A stretch of 64,000 nt of DNA from positions 4,588,001-4,652,000 of the forward strand of contig NZ_CP068595.1 in NCBI RefSeq assembly GCF_016772475.1. The letters run 5' to 3'. The DNA comes from Paenibacillus sonchi. Its GTDB lineage: Bacteria; Bacillota; Bacilli; Paenibacillales; Paenibacillaceae. The position numbers were made by a program, and so were the translations under genes. The notes below the pieces were generated by a model, which did not search any database, was not told the DNA's origin, and saw only the letters and a list, made by a program, of their open reading frames with translations. Shown here in pieces: positions 37,536 to 46,179 of this stretch (its first letter is position 1; every line of letters starts with the position of its first letter).

Positions 37536-38039
37536 ATGATGTCCTATCAAATGGCAGAAGAGCTGCTGAAGCGCAGGGGAGTATCGCTGGCGTCCATTGC
37601 TGAGATCGTATATATTTTGCAATCGGCTTATTATGCGGATTTAACGGAAGAAGAGTGCCTCTCCAGTGTGAAGGCGGTACTCGGCAAAAGAGAGGTCCAG
37701 TACACGCTGATGACCGGCGTCGCACTGGATGAGCTGGCAGAGCAGCGGCTGCTTCCCCAGCCGCTGCAGGCGGTTCTCGAAGCGGACGAATCGCTCTACG
37801 GCGCAGATGAGACGCTGGCGCTCGGCATCACAGGCGTATACGGGATGATCGGACTTACAGGCTTCGGTTATCTCGATAAAATAAAGCTGGGAATTATCGG
37901 CAAATTGAACGATGATAGAGGAAGAATTCATGTGTTTCTGGACGATCTGGTTGCCGGAATCGCGGCTGCGGCGTCGGCCAGAATCGCCCACCGGCATGAA
38001 GGGGCAAAGGTGTATCCCCATGTGACCGGAACGGAATAA
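37536..38039 (+). CDS. Phosphatidylglycerophosphatase A family protein (YutG-like)
   Basis: A 167-residue protein of the PgpA/YutG family. The conserved block GRIHVFLDDLVAGIAAAASARIAH (about 130-153) carries the acidic D-D-x-x-x-G pattern of the family active site. PgpA dephosphorylates phosphatidylglycerophosphate in the membrane; soluble firmicute members such as this have no clear transmembrane bundle and their substrate is less certain. ATG 37536 (ATG ATG pair) follows AAAGGGG. It is 70 bases downstream of dnaE. Confidence 0.75.
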   Translation: MMSYQMAEELLKRRGVSLASIAEIVYILQSAYYADLTEEECLSSVKAVLGKREVQYTLMTGVALDELAEQRLLPQPLQAVLEADESLYGADETLALGITGVYGMIGLTGFGYLDKIKLGIIGKLNDDRGRIHVFLDDLVAGIAAAASARIAHRHEGAKVYPHVTGTE

Positions 38040-38183
38040 TGGTTTGCTCAGGAATATAAGGATACGCCCCCTGGTCTGAATTCCTTCACCCTGATCCTGT
38101 TGCGGGAAAAAGAAAACTGTGTTATCATGATTCCATTATACGGGATACGGCTGGGAATTAAGATTAGGGAGGCTTTGCAGGGC

Positions 38184-38372
38184 ATGTGGACGGTAATCTA
38201 TATAGCGCCGACCGCCAGAGTGGCGGATATGATTCAGAGCAAGCTTACGGAAGAAGGATTTCTGATAAAATGCCGTCCGGTCAATATGTCCAAGCAGCAG
38301 TTTGAGATTCTGGTTCCTTCGGGTGAGCTGGAGGAAGTGCAGGAAGCCCTTAATCTGATTCTGCATCCCTAG
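38184..38372 (+). CDS. Small conserved protein upstream of accD
   Basis: A 62-residue protein (MWTVIYIAPTARVADMIQSKLTEEGFLIKCRPV...) with a beta-alpha-beta pattern and a C-terminal helix (LEEVQEALNLIL), which resembles small signal-transducing PII-like or DUF2007-type folds. I do not recognise a specific function. ATG 38184 has GGGAGG 11 bases upstream. It lies directly before accD and is probably co-transcribed with it. Confidence 0.65.
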   Translation: MWTVIYIAPTARVADMIQSKLTEEGFLIKCRPVNMSKQQFEILVPSGELEEVQEALNLILHP

Positions 38373-38421
38373 ATAAACATTAGATGGCATACGCAAATAA
38401 ACGGCTGAAGAGGTGCGACCC

Positions 38422-39315
38422 TTGTTCAAAGATTTATTTCAAAAAAAACGGAAGTACGCGACCATTCCTTCAGAACGTGTGGAGCGGACCGGCGGACCGG
38501 TTGAAGGCGAACGGCCCAAACGGGAGATTCCCGAAGGGCTTATGAGCAAGTGCACCAAATGCGGAACGATCCAGTACAGCAAGGAGCTGGAGAAGAACCT
38601 GAAGGTATGCCCTTCCTGCGGCTACCATATGCGCCTGAACGCTTCTGAACGGATCGCGATGACGCTGGACCCTGAAGGGTTTATTGAATTTGACAGTGAA
38701 ATGGCCTCTGTGGACCCGCTGCAGTTTCCGGGCTATGCGTCCAAGCTGGAACAGCAGCAGTCCAAAACAGGACAGGTTGAAGCTGTGGTCACAGGCCAGG
38801 GCACCATTGGCGGCCATCCGGTGATTGTTGCGGTAATGAACTTTGAGTTTTTTACCGGCAGCATGGGCTCGGTTGTAGGTGAGAAAATTACGCGTGCGGT
38901 GGAAGAAGCCACTGAGAAGAGACTGCCGCTGCTGATCTTTTCGACTTCGGGCGGGGCACGGATGCAGGAGAGCATTCTCAGTCTGATGCAGATGGCCAAG
39001 ACCAGCGCCGCACTTGCCAGATTCGGCGAGGTTGGCGGGCTGTATATCTCCGTCATTACCGATCCGACTACGGGCGGTGTATCGGCGAGCTTTGCCAGTC
39101 TCGGGGATATCATCATAGCCGAACCGGGGGCAGTCTTTGGCTTTGCCGGACGGATTGTGATTGAGCAGACGATCCGCCAGAAGCTTCCGGAGGATTTCCA
39201 GACCGCTGAATTCAACCTTCAGCATGGACAGCTGGATTTGGTGGTGCACCGCAAGGAAATGCGGGCAACTCTTGCCAAGCTGCTGGATCTGCATGATGTG
39301 AAAGGGGGATTTTAG
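38422..39315 (+). CDS. accD: Acetyl-CoA carboxylase carboxyltransferase subunit beta
   Basis: A 297-residue protein forming, with AccA, the carboxyltransferase that makes malonyl-CoA for fatty acid synthesis. The N-terminal zinc ribbon is [29 protein letters not shown] (two CxxC pairs, about 41-65), followed by the crotonase fold with [11 protein letters not shown] and [19 protein letters not shown], the acyl-CoA oxyanion region. TTG 38422 gives the typical [16 protein letters not shown] start and has AAGAGGTG upstream; the GTG three codons earlier is less likely. It is one base from accA. Confidence 0.93.
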   Translation: MFKDLFQKKRKYATIPSERVERTGGPVEGERPKREIPEGLMSKCTKCGTIQYSKELEKNLKVCPSCGYHMRLNASERIAMTLDPEGFIEFDSEMASVDPLQFPGYASKLEQQQSKTGQVEAVVTGQGTIGGHPVIVAVMNFEFFTGSMGSVVGEKITRAVEEATEKRLPLLIFSTSGGARMQESILSLMQMAKTSAALARFGEVGGLYISVITDPTTGGVSASFASLGDIIIAEPGAVFGFAGRIVIEQTIRQKLPEDFQTAEFNLQHGQLDLVVHRKEMRATLAKLLDLHDVKGGF

Positions 39316-39316
39316 G

Positions 39317-40317
39317 TTGGCGGGAGAGTTGCCTTTTGAAATGCCTCTGTTAGAGATGCGCAAGAAAATTGCCGAGCTGAAGCAGTTCGGTGAAGAAAAA
39401 GGGATTGATTTCAGCGATGAAACCGCCCGGCTTGAAGAACGGTACCGTGTGATGGAAGATGAAATATACTCGAATATATCGCCGTCCCAGAAGATGCATC
39501 TGGCCCGGCATCATAGCCGTCCAACCTCAATGGATCTGATAAGCCTGATGTTTACCGACTTCATCGAGCTGCATGGCGACCGCCATTTCGGTGATGATCT
39601 GGCTGTGGTTGGCGGAATTGCCAAGCTGAACGGGGCGCCCGTCACGGTGATCGGTCAGCAGCGGGGCAAGGATACGAAGGAAAACATCCTCCGTTTCTTC
39701 GGCAGCGCCCATCCGGAAGGATTCCGGAAGGCTTTGCGTCTGATGAAGCAGGCGGAGAAGTTTGGCCGTCCGATCGTTACTTTTGTCGATACCAAGGGAG
39801 CCTACCCCGGCAATACGGCAGAAGAAAGAGGCCAATCGGAAGCTATTGCCAGAAATTTGTATGAAATGTCGCAGCTGGCCGTGCCTGTGGTGTGTGTGAT
39901 CATAGGCGAAGGCGGCAGCGGCGGTGCTTTGGCTATGGCAGTGGGCAACCGCGTCCTGATGCTGGAGCATGCCATTTATTCGGCCATCTCCCCGAACGGT
40001 GCGGCGTCTATTTTATGGAAGGATGCCTCCAAGGCGGAGCAGGCAGCAGAAGCAATGAAGATTACAGCCGCCGATCTGCTGGAGATGGAGGTCATTGAAG
40101 AGATCGTTCCGGAGCCCGGGGCGGCGCTCACCGTGACTACGAAGAGACCGCAGCGGCGATTAAGGATGCCGTGTGGCGCCATTTGCAGGAGTTGTCGGGG
40201 CTGGACTCTGCCGAGCTCAAAGAGGACCGCTACCGTAAATTCCGCAAAATTGGCGTATTTGCCGAAGCAGAGGCTGAACTGGTCAGCGCTGAGGCTGAAG
40301 TGCACAGCGTCGACTAA
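39317..40317 (+). CDS. accA: Acetyl-CoA carboxylase carboxyltransferase subunit alpha (frameshifted as read)
   Basis: About 333 residues when repaired. Partner of AccD in the carboxyltransferase. Landmarks: [27 protein letters not shown], the biotin/oxyanion block [26 protein letters not shown], and [16 protein letters not shown]. The frame breaks at the CCC/GGGG run 40115-40121; with one more base it continues [25 protein letters not shown] to the normal C-terminus at TAA 40315-40317. As read the frame runs on to 40420 with a nonsense tail. TTG 39317 follows AAAGGGGGAT, immediately after the accD stop. Confidence 0.92.
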
Positions 40318-40410
40318 AGACAGGCCTCCATTTGCACTTTCAGACATAAGTATATTTTTGGCAGATCTCAATCCGGACGGGCTTCAGTATACTTTTATTA
40401 CCAATCCAAC

Positions 40411-40440
40411 AACCCTGTGATAGCTGCAGGGCTGTTTTTG
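40411..40440 (+). terminator. Possible terminator after accA
   Basis: CCCTG pairs with CAGGG around TGATAGCTG, followed by CTGTTTTTG. Short stem. Confidence 0.5.
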
Positions 40441-40647
40441 TTTTGCCGGCTTTTTTTGAAAATATAAAGTAAATTTACTGTAAAAAGTCGCAGCAACATT
40501 GATTTTGTGTCCAAGTTGCAGTAATATTCATTAGGGTGCAGTAAAAGGTACATGTGACAAAGTTCCTATGCAAATTGCATGCCTTATAGTAGATTTTGTA
40601 GTTGGAAAAAGTGAGACAGAGAGAACGAAAAAACGGAGGAAAACCTA
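40441..40647 (+). promoter_or_regulatory. pyk upstream region with an inverted repeat
   Basis: AT-rich. ATGCAA-A-TTGCAT (40568-40580) is a perfect inverted repeat just before TATAGT (40585-40590), a plausible -10; no convincing -35 was found. It could be an operator for a glycolytic regulator. GGAGG at 40637-40641 is the pyk ribosome binding site. Confidence 0.4.
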
Positions 40648-42072
40648 ATGCGGAAAAGTAAAATTGTATGTACGATTGGTCCTGCTAGTGAATCGTTGGA
40701 GAATATCAAAAAATTGATTTTGGCCGGTATGAATGTAGCCCGTCTGAACTTCTCCCACGGCGATTTTGAAGAGCACGGCAACCGGATCAAAACGATCCGT
40801 CAGGCTTCCCAGGAGCTTGGCAAGACTGTTGCTATCCTGCTCGACACCAAAGGACCAGAGATTCGCACAGGCAAACTGGAAGTAGAACCGATTGAGCTGG
40901 TACAGGACGAGTATCTGACACTGACTACGGAAGAAATCCTTGGTGACCAAAACCGTATCTCTGTCACTTACACCGACCTTCCTAGCGATGTTCAAGTAGG
41001 ATCTACCATCCTGATCGACGACGGCCTTATCGGACTTACCGTTGTTGACATTCAAGGCACCGAAATCAAGACCCGCATTGTTAACGGCGGTACGATCAAG
41101 AGCAAGAAGGGTGTTAACGTACCTGGAGTTGCTATTTCCCTGCCGGGCATTACGGAAAAAGACACCAATGATATCATTTTTGGGATCGAACAGGACATCG
41201 ATTTTATCGCCGCTTCCTTCGTCCGCAAAGCCAGCGACGTTCAGGAAATCCGTGCATTGCTTGAGAAGCACAACGCTTCCCATATCCAAATCATTTCCAA
41301 AATCGAAAACCAGCAAGGTGTTGACAACCTTGATGAAATTCTGGCAGTTTCCGACGGCCTGATGGTTGCCCGCGGCGACCTTGGTGTGGAAATTCCGGCT
41401 GAAGATGTGCCTTTGGCTCAGAAATTGATGATTCAAAAATGTAACATTGCCGGCAAACCGGTAATTACTGCAACACAAATGCTGGATTCCATGCAGCGTA
41501 ATCCGCGTCCTACCCGTGCTGAAGCGAGTGACGTAGCGAACGCAATTTTTGATGGAACCGATGCAATCATGCTGTCCGGTGAAACAGCTGCCGGGAAATA
41601 TCCGGTAGAATCCGTGCTGACTATGTCCCGCATTGCCGAGAAGGCTGAATCCGCACTGAATCACCGTGAGATCTTCATGAAGCAGCAGATCGCTCAAGAA
41701 ACTACTGTAACTGAAGCAATCAGCCAATCCGTAGCGATCTCCGCTCTGGACCTGAATGCCAAAGCTATTATTTCTTCGACAGTAACAGGCCACACTGCAC
41801 GCGTGGTTTCCAAATACCGTCCTAAATCACAGATTATCGCTGTGACCACACAAGAAAGAACTATGCGTCAACTCGCTCTTGTCTGGGGCGTAACTCCAGT
41901 TCACGGACTTGAAGCTACTTCAACCGATGAATTGCTGGAAACGGCCCTCAAAGGCGGCAAAGCTTCCGGTCTGGTTAAAGCCGGCGATCTGGTTGTAATT
42001 ACAGCCGGTATTCCGCTGGGACGTTCCGGTTCCACGAACCTGGTTAAAGTAGACACGATTCCAGCTGATTAG
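40648..42072 (+). CDS. pyk: Pyruvate kinase
   Basis: A 474-residue glycolytic enzyme converting phosphoenolpyruvate and ADP to pyruvate and ATP. It starts [15 protein letters not shown] and contains [13 protein letters not shown], the substrate Lys/Glu/Asp region [13 protein letters not shown] and [10 protein letters not shown], and [29 protein letters not shown]. It stops after the core C-domain, so it lacks the extra PEP-utiliser-like domain of the ~585-residue Bacillus enzymes. Codon use is that of a highly expressed gene. Its place after accDA matches Bacillales, but pfkA, usually between them, is missing here. Confidence 0.95.
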   Translation: MRKSKIVCTIGPASESLENIKKLILAGMNVARLNFSHGDFEEHGNRIKTIRQASQELGKTVAILLDTKGPEIRTGKLEVEPIELVQDEYLTLTTEEILGDQNRISVTYTDLPSDVQVGSTILIDDGLIGLTVVDIQGTEIKTRIVNGGTIKSKKGVNVPGVAISLPGITEKDTNDIIFGIEQDIDFIAASFVRKASDVQEIRALLEKHNASHIQIISKIENQQGVDNLDEILAVSDGLMVARGDLGVEIPAEDVPLAQKLMIQKCNIAGKPVITATQMLDSMQRNPRPTRAEASDVANAIFDGTDAIMLSGETAAGKYPVESVLTMSRIAEKAESALNHREIFMKQQIAQETTVTEAISQSVAISALDLNAKAIISSTVTGHTARVVSKYRPKSQIIAVTTQERTMRQLALVWGVTPVHGLEATSTDELLETALKGGKASGLVKAGDLVVITAGIPLGRSGSTNLVKVDTIPAD

Positions 42073-42112
42073 TCTTCTGGACATCTGTTCTTTGCCTTGA
42101 TGATTGAATGAC

Positions 42113-42149
42113 AAAAAAGCAATGGTGCAGGACGCCATTGCTTTTTTTT
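42113..42149 (+). terminator. Terminator of pyk
   Basis: AAAAAAGCAATGG pairs with CCATTGCTTTTTT around a 9-base loop, ending in a T8 run. Confidence 0.88.
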
Positions 42150-42200
42150 GCTAAAATGAATGCTTGTATACCGAAGCGAGTGCTTGAGGCAAAAATACCA

Positions 42201-42944
42201 TTAAGAGCGGACAATAATAGGGCTTCTGGAGTGAATCAGAGGTTTCCCTTTACGATAGACCCGTTTGACTATAAAAGCATCGCCGCTGGCATTGGGGCTC
42301 CCGGGTACACTTACTGTAATTTTCTTCTGTACCATGATTCCGCTGTCAGCAGGTGTCAGCCTTGGACTTCTCCCGTTGACACGGCAGTTGAAGAAGCGGG
42401 TGGTTGATACCTTAGCCAGCTTTCCGATGATACCGCCCACTAAGGGCGCTTCCATGATCCATTCGGCGGAGGTTTGAGGCCCGGTGTAACGCTGAAATGT
42501 GCGAAAGGTCCATGATTTGCTGAGATTGAAAAGCGTGATGCTCCATTTGCCGCTGCCAAGCTTAACGATAGAAGCCTGCATGTGATCCCCCGGTGATACG
42601 GGCAAAGGAATAACGGTCTCAGCGGCAGGGAGAATCTCCCACCAGGCATAATAGTGGACAACCCCGCCCATAGATTCATGACCGGTGCCTGTCTGAATCA
42701 GGCTGCTGTTTTTGAAGCCGTCGATCCCGATCCAGGCTGAAGAATAGGTGGGGCTGGAAGTGGGTTTGACCAAGGGGACAATCCATTCGCCGGATATCCG
42801 CCGAAACGCGCCTTTTTTTCCGTAGATGGCGTACCCGCTCCAGTTGCCGGAGGTCCAGCCAAAGCCGGTGCTTTGCGCTTTGCCCGAATGGACTTTGTCC
42901 GTTACGCAGGGCCGGGTGCGTTTTGAAAGCTCAGCTCTGTTCAC
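42201..42944 (-). CDS. Glutamic peptidase (G1/eqolisin family, Peptidase_A4)
   Basis: A 247-residue protein with the eqolisin pattern: GNWSGYAIYG near the N-terminus, GEWIVPLVKP, SSAWIGIDGFKNSSLIQTGTG (Gln of the catalytic pair), YYAWWEILPAAE, GDHMQASIV, and TSAEWIMEAPLVGG (Glu of the catalytic pair). These acid peptidases use Gln and Glu and are best known from fungi. No signal peptide is visible, so export is unexplained. GTG 42944 with AAAGGCGGTGG upstream is preferred; ATG 42965 is an alternative. It is convergent with pyk and divergent from the MFS gene. Confidence 0.8.
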   Translation of the reverse strand: MNRAELSKRTRPCVTDKVHSGKAQSTGFGWTSGNWSGYAIYGKKGAFRRISGEWIVPLVKPTSSPTYSSAWIGIDGFKNSSLIQTGTGHESMGGVVHYYAWWEILPAAETVIPLPVSPGDHMQASIVKLGSGKWSITLFNLSKSWTFRTFQRYTGPQTSAEWIMEAPLVGGIIGKLAKVSTTRFFNCRVNGRSPRLTPADSGIMVQKKITVSVPGSPNASGDAFIVKRVYRKGKPLIHSRSPIIVRS

Positions 42945-43062
42945 ATATCCACCGCCTTTTATCAATATGAGAAGTTAAGACTTGCTGCTCTATTAAATGC
43001 GGCGCAAAGTTATAAAGTATGGGTATTCCGTTAAAAAGGAATAGAGAGGACTTATTGCACAA

Positions 43063-44244
43063 ATGAAAAAACTGCTCAAGCTGCGCGGATTTTATCTGTT
43101 CTTGGGACTTGCCGGCGGTTCATTCGGCTCTTATCTTACCCTGCTGCTGAAGCAGGGGGGACTGGACAGCGGCCGGATCGGAATGCTCATGGCGACTGGC
43201 ACACTGATTGCCATCTGTATTCAACCTTTATGGGGTGTAATTTCTGACCGCTACAACCAAGCCCGGCTGGTGCTGATTTTAAGTGTGGCGGTTCCGGCGG
43301 TATTGGCAGTTTTTTACCAGTCGGATTATTTCATTGTTTTGCTGGTGGTTTATACTCTCTCGACCATCTTTTCCTCTACACAGGCTCCTATAGCCGATTC
43401 CTACGCCATTGTAGCGGCGAACAAGGCCGGCTCCACTTATGGGAGCATCCGGATGATGCTTAGCATAGGAGCGGCCGTAGGGGCCTATGCGGGGTCGCAG
43501 TATGTCTCGCATTTTTCCGTATCCACGATCTGGGTGCCGTTTCTGCTGCTGAGCAGTGTGGCCGTTGTGTTTGCGCTCACCCTGCCCAAGCAGGCGGAAG
43601 AGAACCGAATGATGAGCCAGTCGTTCTCCAAGGGCATCAAAACGCTGCTGGGCAACAAAATATTTTTGGCTTTTCTAGGCGGGAGTTTTCTCGTGAACCA
43701 GACGATGACGGCCTTTGGTACTTATTTTGTACTGGCCTTTCAATCGGTGGGGGGCTCGACCAGCCATGCCGGGATTGCGCTGTTCATCGCCTCGTTTACG
43801 AACTTTCCCTCCATGCTGTATGCCTCGAAGGTCATTAAGAAGCTGGGCAGGGAGCGCACGCTGCTGCTGGGTGCCCTCATCTATGTGCTGCGATGGGGAA
43901 TTCAGTTCGCTTTTCCGGCCCCAGAGGTGATGATCGGCGTCCAGGTGCTGCATGGCCTGTCTTTTGGGCTTTTTTATGTCGCTGCCGTGGAGTATGTATC
44001 GCATATTACGCTGCCGGAAATGCAGGCTACAGGCCAAAGTGTGTTCAACATCGTATTCTCCGGTTTTGCGGGGATTCTGGGTAATCTGCTCAACGGGATT
44101 TTGCTCAGGGAGGGTGGAGTGTGGCTGATGAATTTATCCTGCATGCTCAGCTCTGCGGTGGGAGTGCTGCTGATCTTTTACGTCTCCCGGAGCACACGCA
44201 AGCGCATTCTAATACCGGTAGCATCCGAAAGAGCAAGCCTTTAG
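43063..44244 (+). CDS. Major facilitator superfamily transporter
   Basis: A 393-residue membrane transporter with about 12 helices. The loop between helices 2 and 3 has WGVISDRYNQARLVLIL, the usual MFS G-x-x-x-D-R signature. The overall pattern (FYLFLGLAGGSFGSYLTLLLKQGGL; VYTLSTIFSSTQAPIADSYA) resembles the LacY/NupG-like MFS_1_like group of sugar and nucleoside transporters. The substrate cannot be read. The ribosome binding site (GAGAGGA) is rather distant from ATG 43063. It lies 59 bases before the thioesterase gene. Confidence 0.85.
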   Translation: MKKLLKLRGFYLFLGLAGGSFGSYLTLLLKQGGLDSGRIGMLMATGTLIAICIQPLWGVISDRYNQARLVLILSVAVPAVLAVFYQSDYFIVLLVVYTLSTIFSSTQAPIADSYAIVAANKAGSTYGSIRMMLSIGAAVGAYAGSQYVSHFSVSTIWVPFLLLSSVAVVFALTLPKQAEENRMMSQSFSKGIKTLLGNKIFLAFLGGSFLVNQTMTAFGTYFVLAFQSVGGSTSHAGIALFIASFTNFPSMLYASKVIKKLGRERTLLLGALIYVLRWGIQFAFPAPEVMIGVQVLHGLSFGLFYVAAVEYVSHITLPEMQATGQSVFNIVFSGFAGILGNLLNGILLREGGVWLMNLSCMLSSAVGVLLIFYVSRSTRKRILIPVASERASL

Positions 44245-44303
44245 GAGCTGCGGAAATCTAAGATTGGCGGAACAGTTTCTGCCTGGAAAGGGGCATTGTA
44301 CAT

Positions 44304-44843
44304 ATGAAATCACGCAATCCGGGATTGACCAGCCGCTGGTATGGCACAACGTTCCGCGTACGCTATCAGGAGACAGACCAGATGGGAGTGGTCTATCACG
44401 CCAATTATTTGAGCTGGTTCGAGAGCGGGCGTACGGAGATGTTCCGGGAGCTTGGCTTTGCCTACCGTTCGCTGGAAAATATGGGGGTGCTTCTCCCGGT
44501 AACCACAGCAGATTTGCAATTTAAAAGTCCGGCGCGATATGATGATCTTGTCGCTGTGTATGCACGGCTTACCACTTTCTCGGCACTCCGGGTTGTATAC
44601 GAATATGAAATCCGCCGGTTGGCCGGGATGGAGGAAGTAACGGGTGATCCGGAGGCATTTGGTCTTGCGGGGTTTTCTGCACCTGCTGATGTTGAGCAAT
44701 TGCCCGGAGAATTGCTGGTTACCGGTTCAACGAGCCATGTGTGGCTGAATACGGAGTGGAAGCCTGTAAGGCTGGACCGGGTGCTGCCGGAGTTGTTTTT
44801 GGCCATAACCATGGCGCTGAGGGAAGAAGGAGGAGCAGTATGA
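44304..44843 (+). CDS. YbgC-type acyl-CoA thioesterase (4HBT hot-dog fold)
   Basis: A 179-residue protein. RVRYQETDQMGVVYHANYLSWFESGRTE (about 18-45) is the 4-hydroxybenzoyl-CoA thioesterase signature with the catalytic Asp. Family members hydrolyse acyl-CoA or acyl-ACP thioesters. It is about 30 residues longer than usual because of an acidic insertion (GMEEVTGDPEAFGLAGFSAPADVEQL, about 112-137, given in outline) within the hot-dog sheet. ATG 44304 has AAAGGGG upstream. Its stop overlaps the fxsA start (ATGA), implying coupling. Confidence 0.85.
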   Translation: MKSRNPGLTSRWYGTTFRVRYQETDQMGVVYHANYLSWFESGRTEMFRELGFAYRSLENMGVLLPVTTADLQFKSPARYDDLVAVYARLTTFSALRVVYEYEIRRLAGMEEVTGDPEAFGLAGFSAPADVEQLPGELLVTGSTSHVWLNTEWKPVRLDRVLPELFLAITMALREEGGAV

Positions 44844-45238
44844 TCAGGAACAAATGGCTTTGGGCTGCATTGTTTGTTATCCCGGCCGTGGAATTATTCG
44901 GGTTTATTTACGTGGCGGGTTTTCTCGGAGCCCCCAAGACGCTGCTGCTCATGCTGGCCAGTTCCGTGATCGGCTTTTTGATGATGCGCTTCGAGGGCAA
45001 GAAGGTGCTGCTGGACAGCAGAACGCATATGCAGGAAGGCCGGGTGCCGGGGAGGACCATGCTGGACGGCTTGTGCATCTTTTTTGGCGGCCTGCTGCTG
45101 ATTCTCCCAGGTTTTGTGACGGATATCGTCGGCTTTTCGCTGGTATTTCCGCTGACCCGGCCGCTGTACCGGGTTTTTCTGTTGAAATGGATTGAGAAAA
45201 AGATGAAAAACGGCACCTTCACCTTTTACCGCCGATAG
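44840..45238 (+). CDS. fxsA: FxsA-family membrane protein
   Basis: A 132-residue membrane protein with three to four helices, matching FxsA (VIPAVELFGFIYVAGFLG, the GRVPGRTMLDGLCIFFGGLLLILPGFVTDIVG block). E. coli FxsA modulates exclusion of phage T7 by F plasmid; B. subtilis YtzA is the orthologue near pyk. ATG 44840 overlaps the previous stop. A long hairpin terminator lies downstream at 45397. Confidence 0.88.
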   Translation: MIRNKWLWAALFVIPAVELFGFIYVAGFLGAPKTLLLMLASSVIGFLMMRFEGKKVLLDSRTHMQEGRVPGRTMLDGLCIFFGGLLLILPGFVTDIVGFSLVFPLTRPLYRVFLLKWIEKKMKNGTFTFYRR

Positions 45239-45396
45239 GCTGGTAAGAGGCCGGGGCCAGCCGGACTTGCGTGCGCTAAAAGGTGAAATAAGAGGTAAAA
45301 GTACCTTTGATTTGGCTGGGTGTGTGCTAAAAGGTGAAATGAGTTTGAATTGGCCGGATGTGCGCAGGGTAATTTTGTCTCTCTTGTTTTGCCGGA

Positions 45397-45444
45397 GCGC
45401 ATTTCTATTGCAGATTCTGTATCTGCACTAGAAACGCTTTTTTT
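45397..45444 (+). terminator. Terminator of fxsA
   Basis: GCGCATTTCTATTGCAGAT pairs with ATCTGCACTAGAAACGC, followed by TTTTTTT. Confidence 0.85.
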
Positions 45445-45522
45445 AAAAGATAAGTTATATGTTTTGGGGGAAGCGAAGCTTACCCCTGATTAAAGCCGCC
45501 CCTTTCACCGGTAGCTGCATAC

Positions 45523-45570
45523 AAAGCTTGCGAAGATACCGTTACCGGTATTTAACCGCAAGCTTTTTTA
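45523..45570. terminator. Second hairpin terminator
   Basis: AAAGCTTGCG pairs with CGCAAGCTTT with a nested GATACCG/CGGTAT stem, followed by T-run. It borders the decayed repeat copy. Confidence 0.75.
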
Positions 45571-45575
45571 TCGCT

Positions 45576-45718
45576 TAGGAACTATACAATGTTAAACAAT
45601 GCGGGTATCTATGAAGCTTCGGATGAATAGCGGAATCAGTCCGCATAACCTGCTGAACCGCCTGAATCAGCAAAATAAAGGCTCTCCTGTCCGCAACAGC
45701 TGCGGATCGATCGTGAAG
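45576..45718. repeat. Dispersed repeat, decayed copy C
   Basis: The two ends (45576-45619, 45675-45718) resemble the start and end of copies A and B; the middle is replaced or deleted. Confidence 0.55.
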
Positions 45719-45840
45719 AGGCCGAATGACGCTAATTTTGCCTATGGTACAACCATCCGTGCCCCCGTCGATTTTAGGGAACGGTGGGGAAATGGGTGGA
45801 GTCATAAGCTCCGTGCTGTTTTTCACCCGCCAGGGTGATT

Positions 45841-46150
45841 TTGTTCTTGTTTAGGAAATTATGCAATGCAATAAAATGTGGATATCTTGGAAGCCGCAGA
45901 GGATATAAGCGATGCAGGAGGATTGGGTTCCATCCGCGGACTGATGCGGACAGAGGAGCCCTTATTTTGCCAAAAATCTTACTTTTTCAGTAGTTACGGA
46001 CTCAGGAGCCGTTATAACGTTCGATGGAGCCTGGAATAAAGGGGAAAGGGAGAAATAAAGGCATCTCGGTCCGTTGTCCTGCGGAATAGACGAATCTTCT
46101 ATCAATAACGGCTCTCCTGTCCGCAACGGGCTGCGGGTAGATCGTGAAGG
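45841..46150. repeat. Dispersed ~310-bp repeat, copy B
   Basis: Aligns with 9364-9671 over its full length. The long-range stems are kept: GTTACGGAC (45993-46001) with GTCCGCAAC (46119-46127, one mismatch) and AGCCGTTA (46007-46014) with TAACGGCT (46106-46113, perfect). Confidence 0.8.
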
Positions 46151-46179
46151 CGTACAACGGTGTGCAATGTTCCCTGCGC

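Larger units (their letters stand above)
45239..46179. other. Non-coding region with two terminators and dispersed-repeat copies
   Basis: It begins with a degenerate direct repeat (TGYGCTAAAAGGTGAAAT at about 45272 and 45326), then the fxsA terminator, a second long hairpin, a decayed repeat copy (45576-45619 and 45675-45718) and full repeat copy B (45841-46150). No supported gene. Confidence 0.6.
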
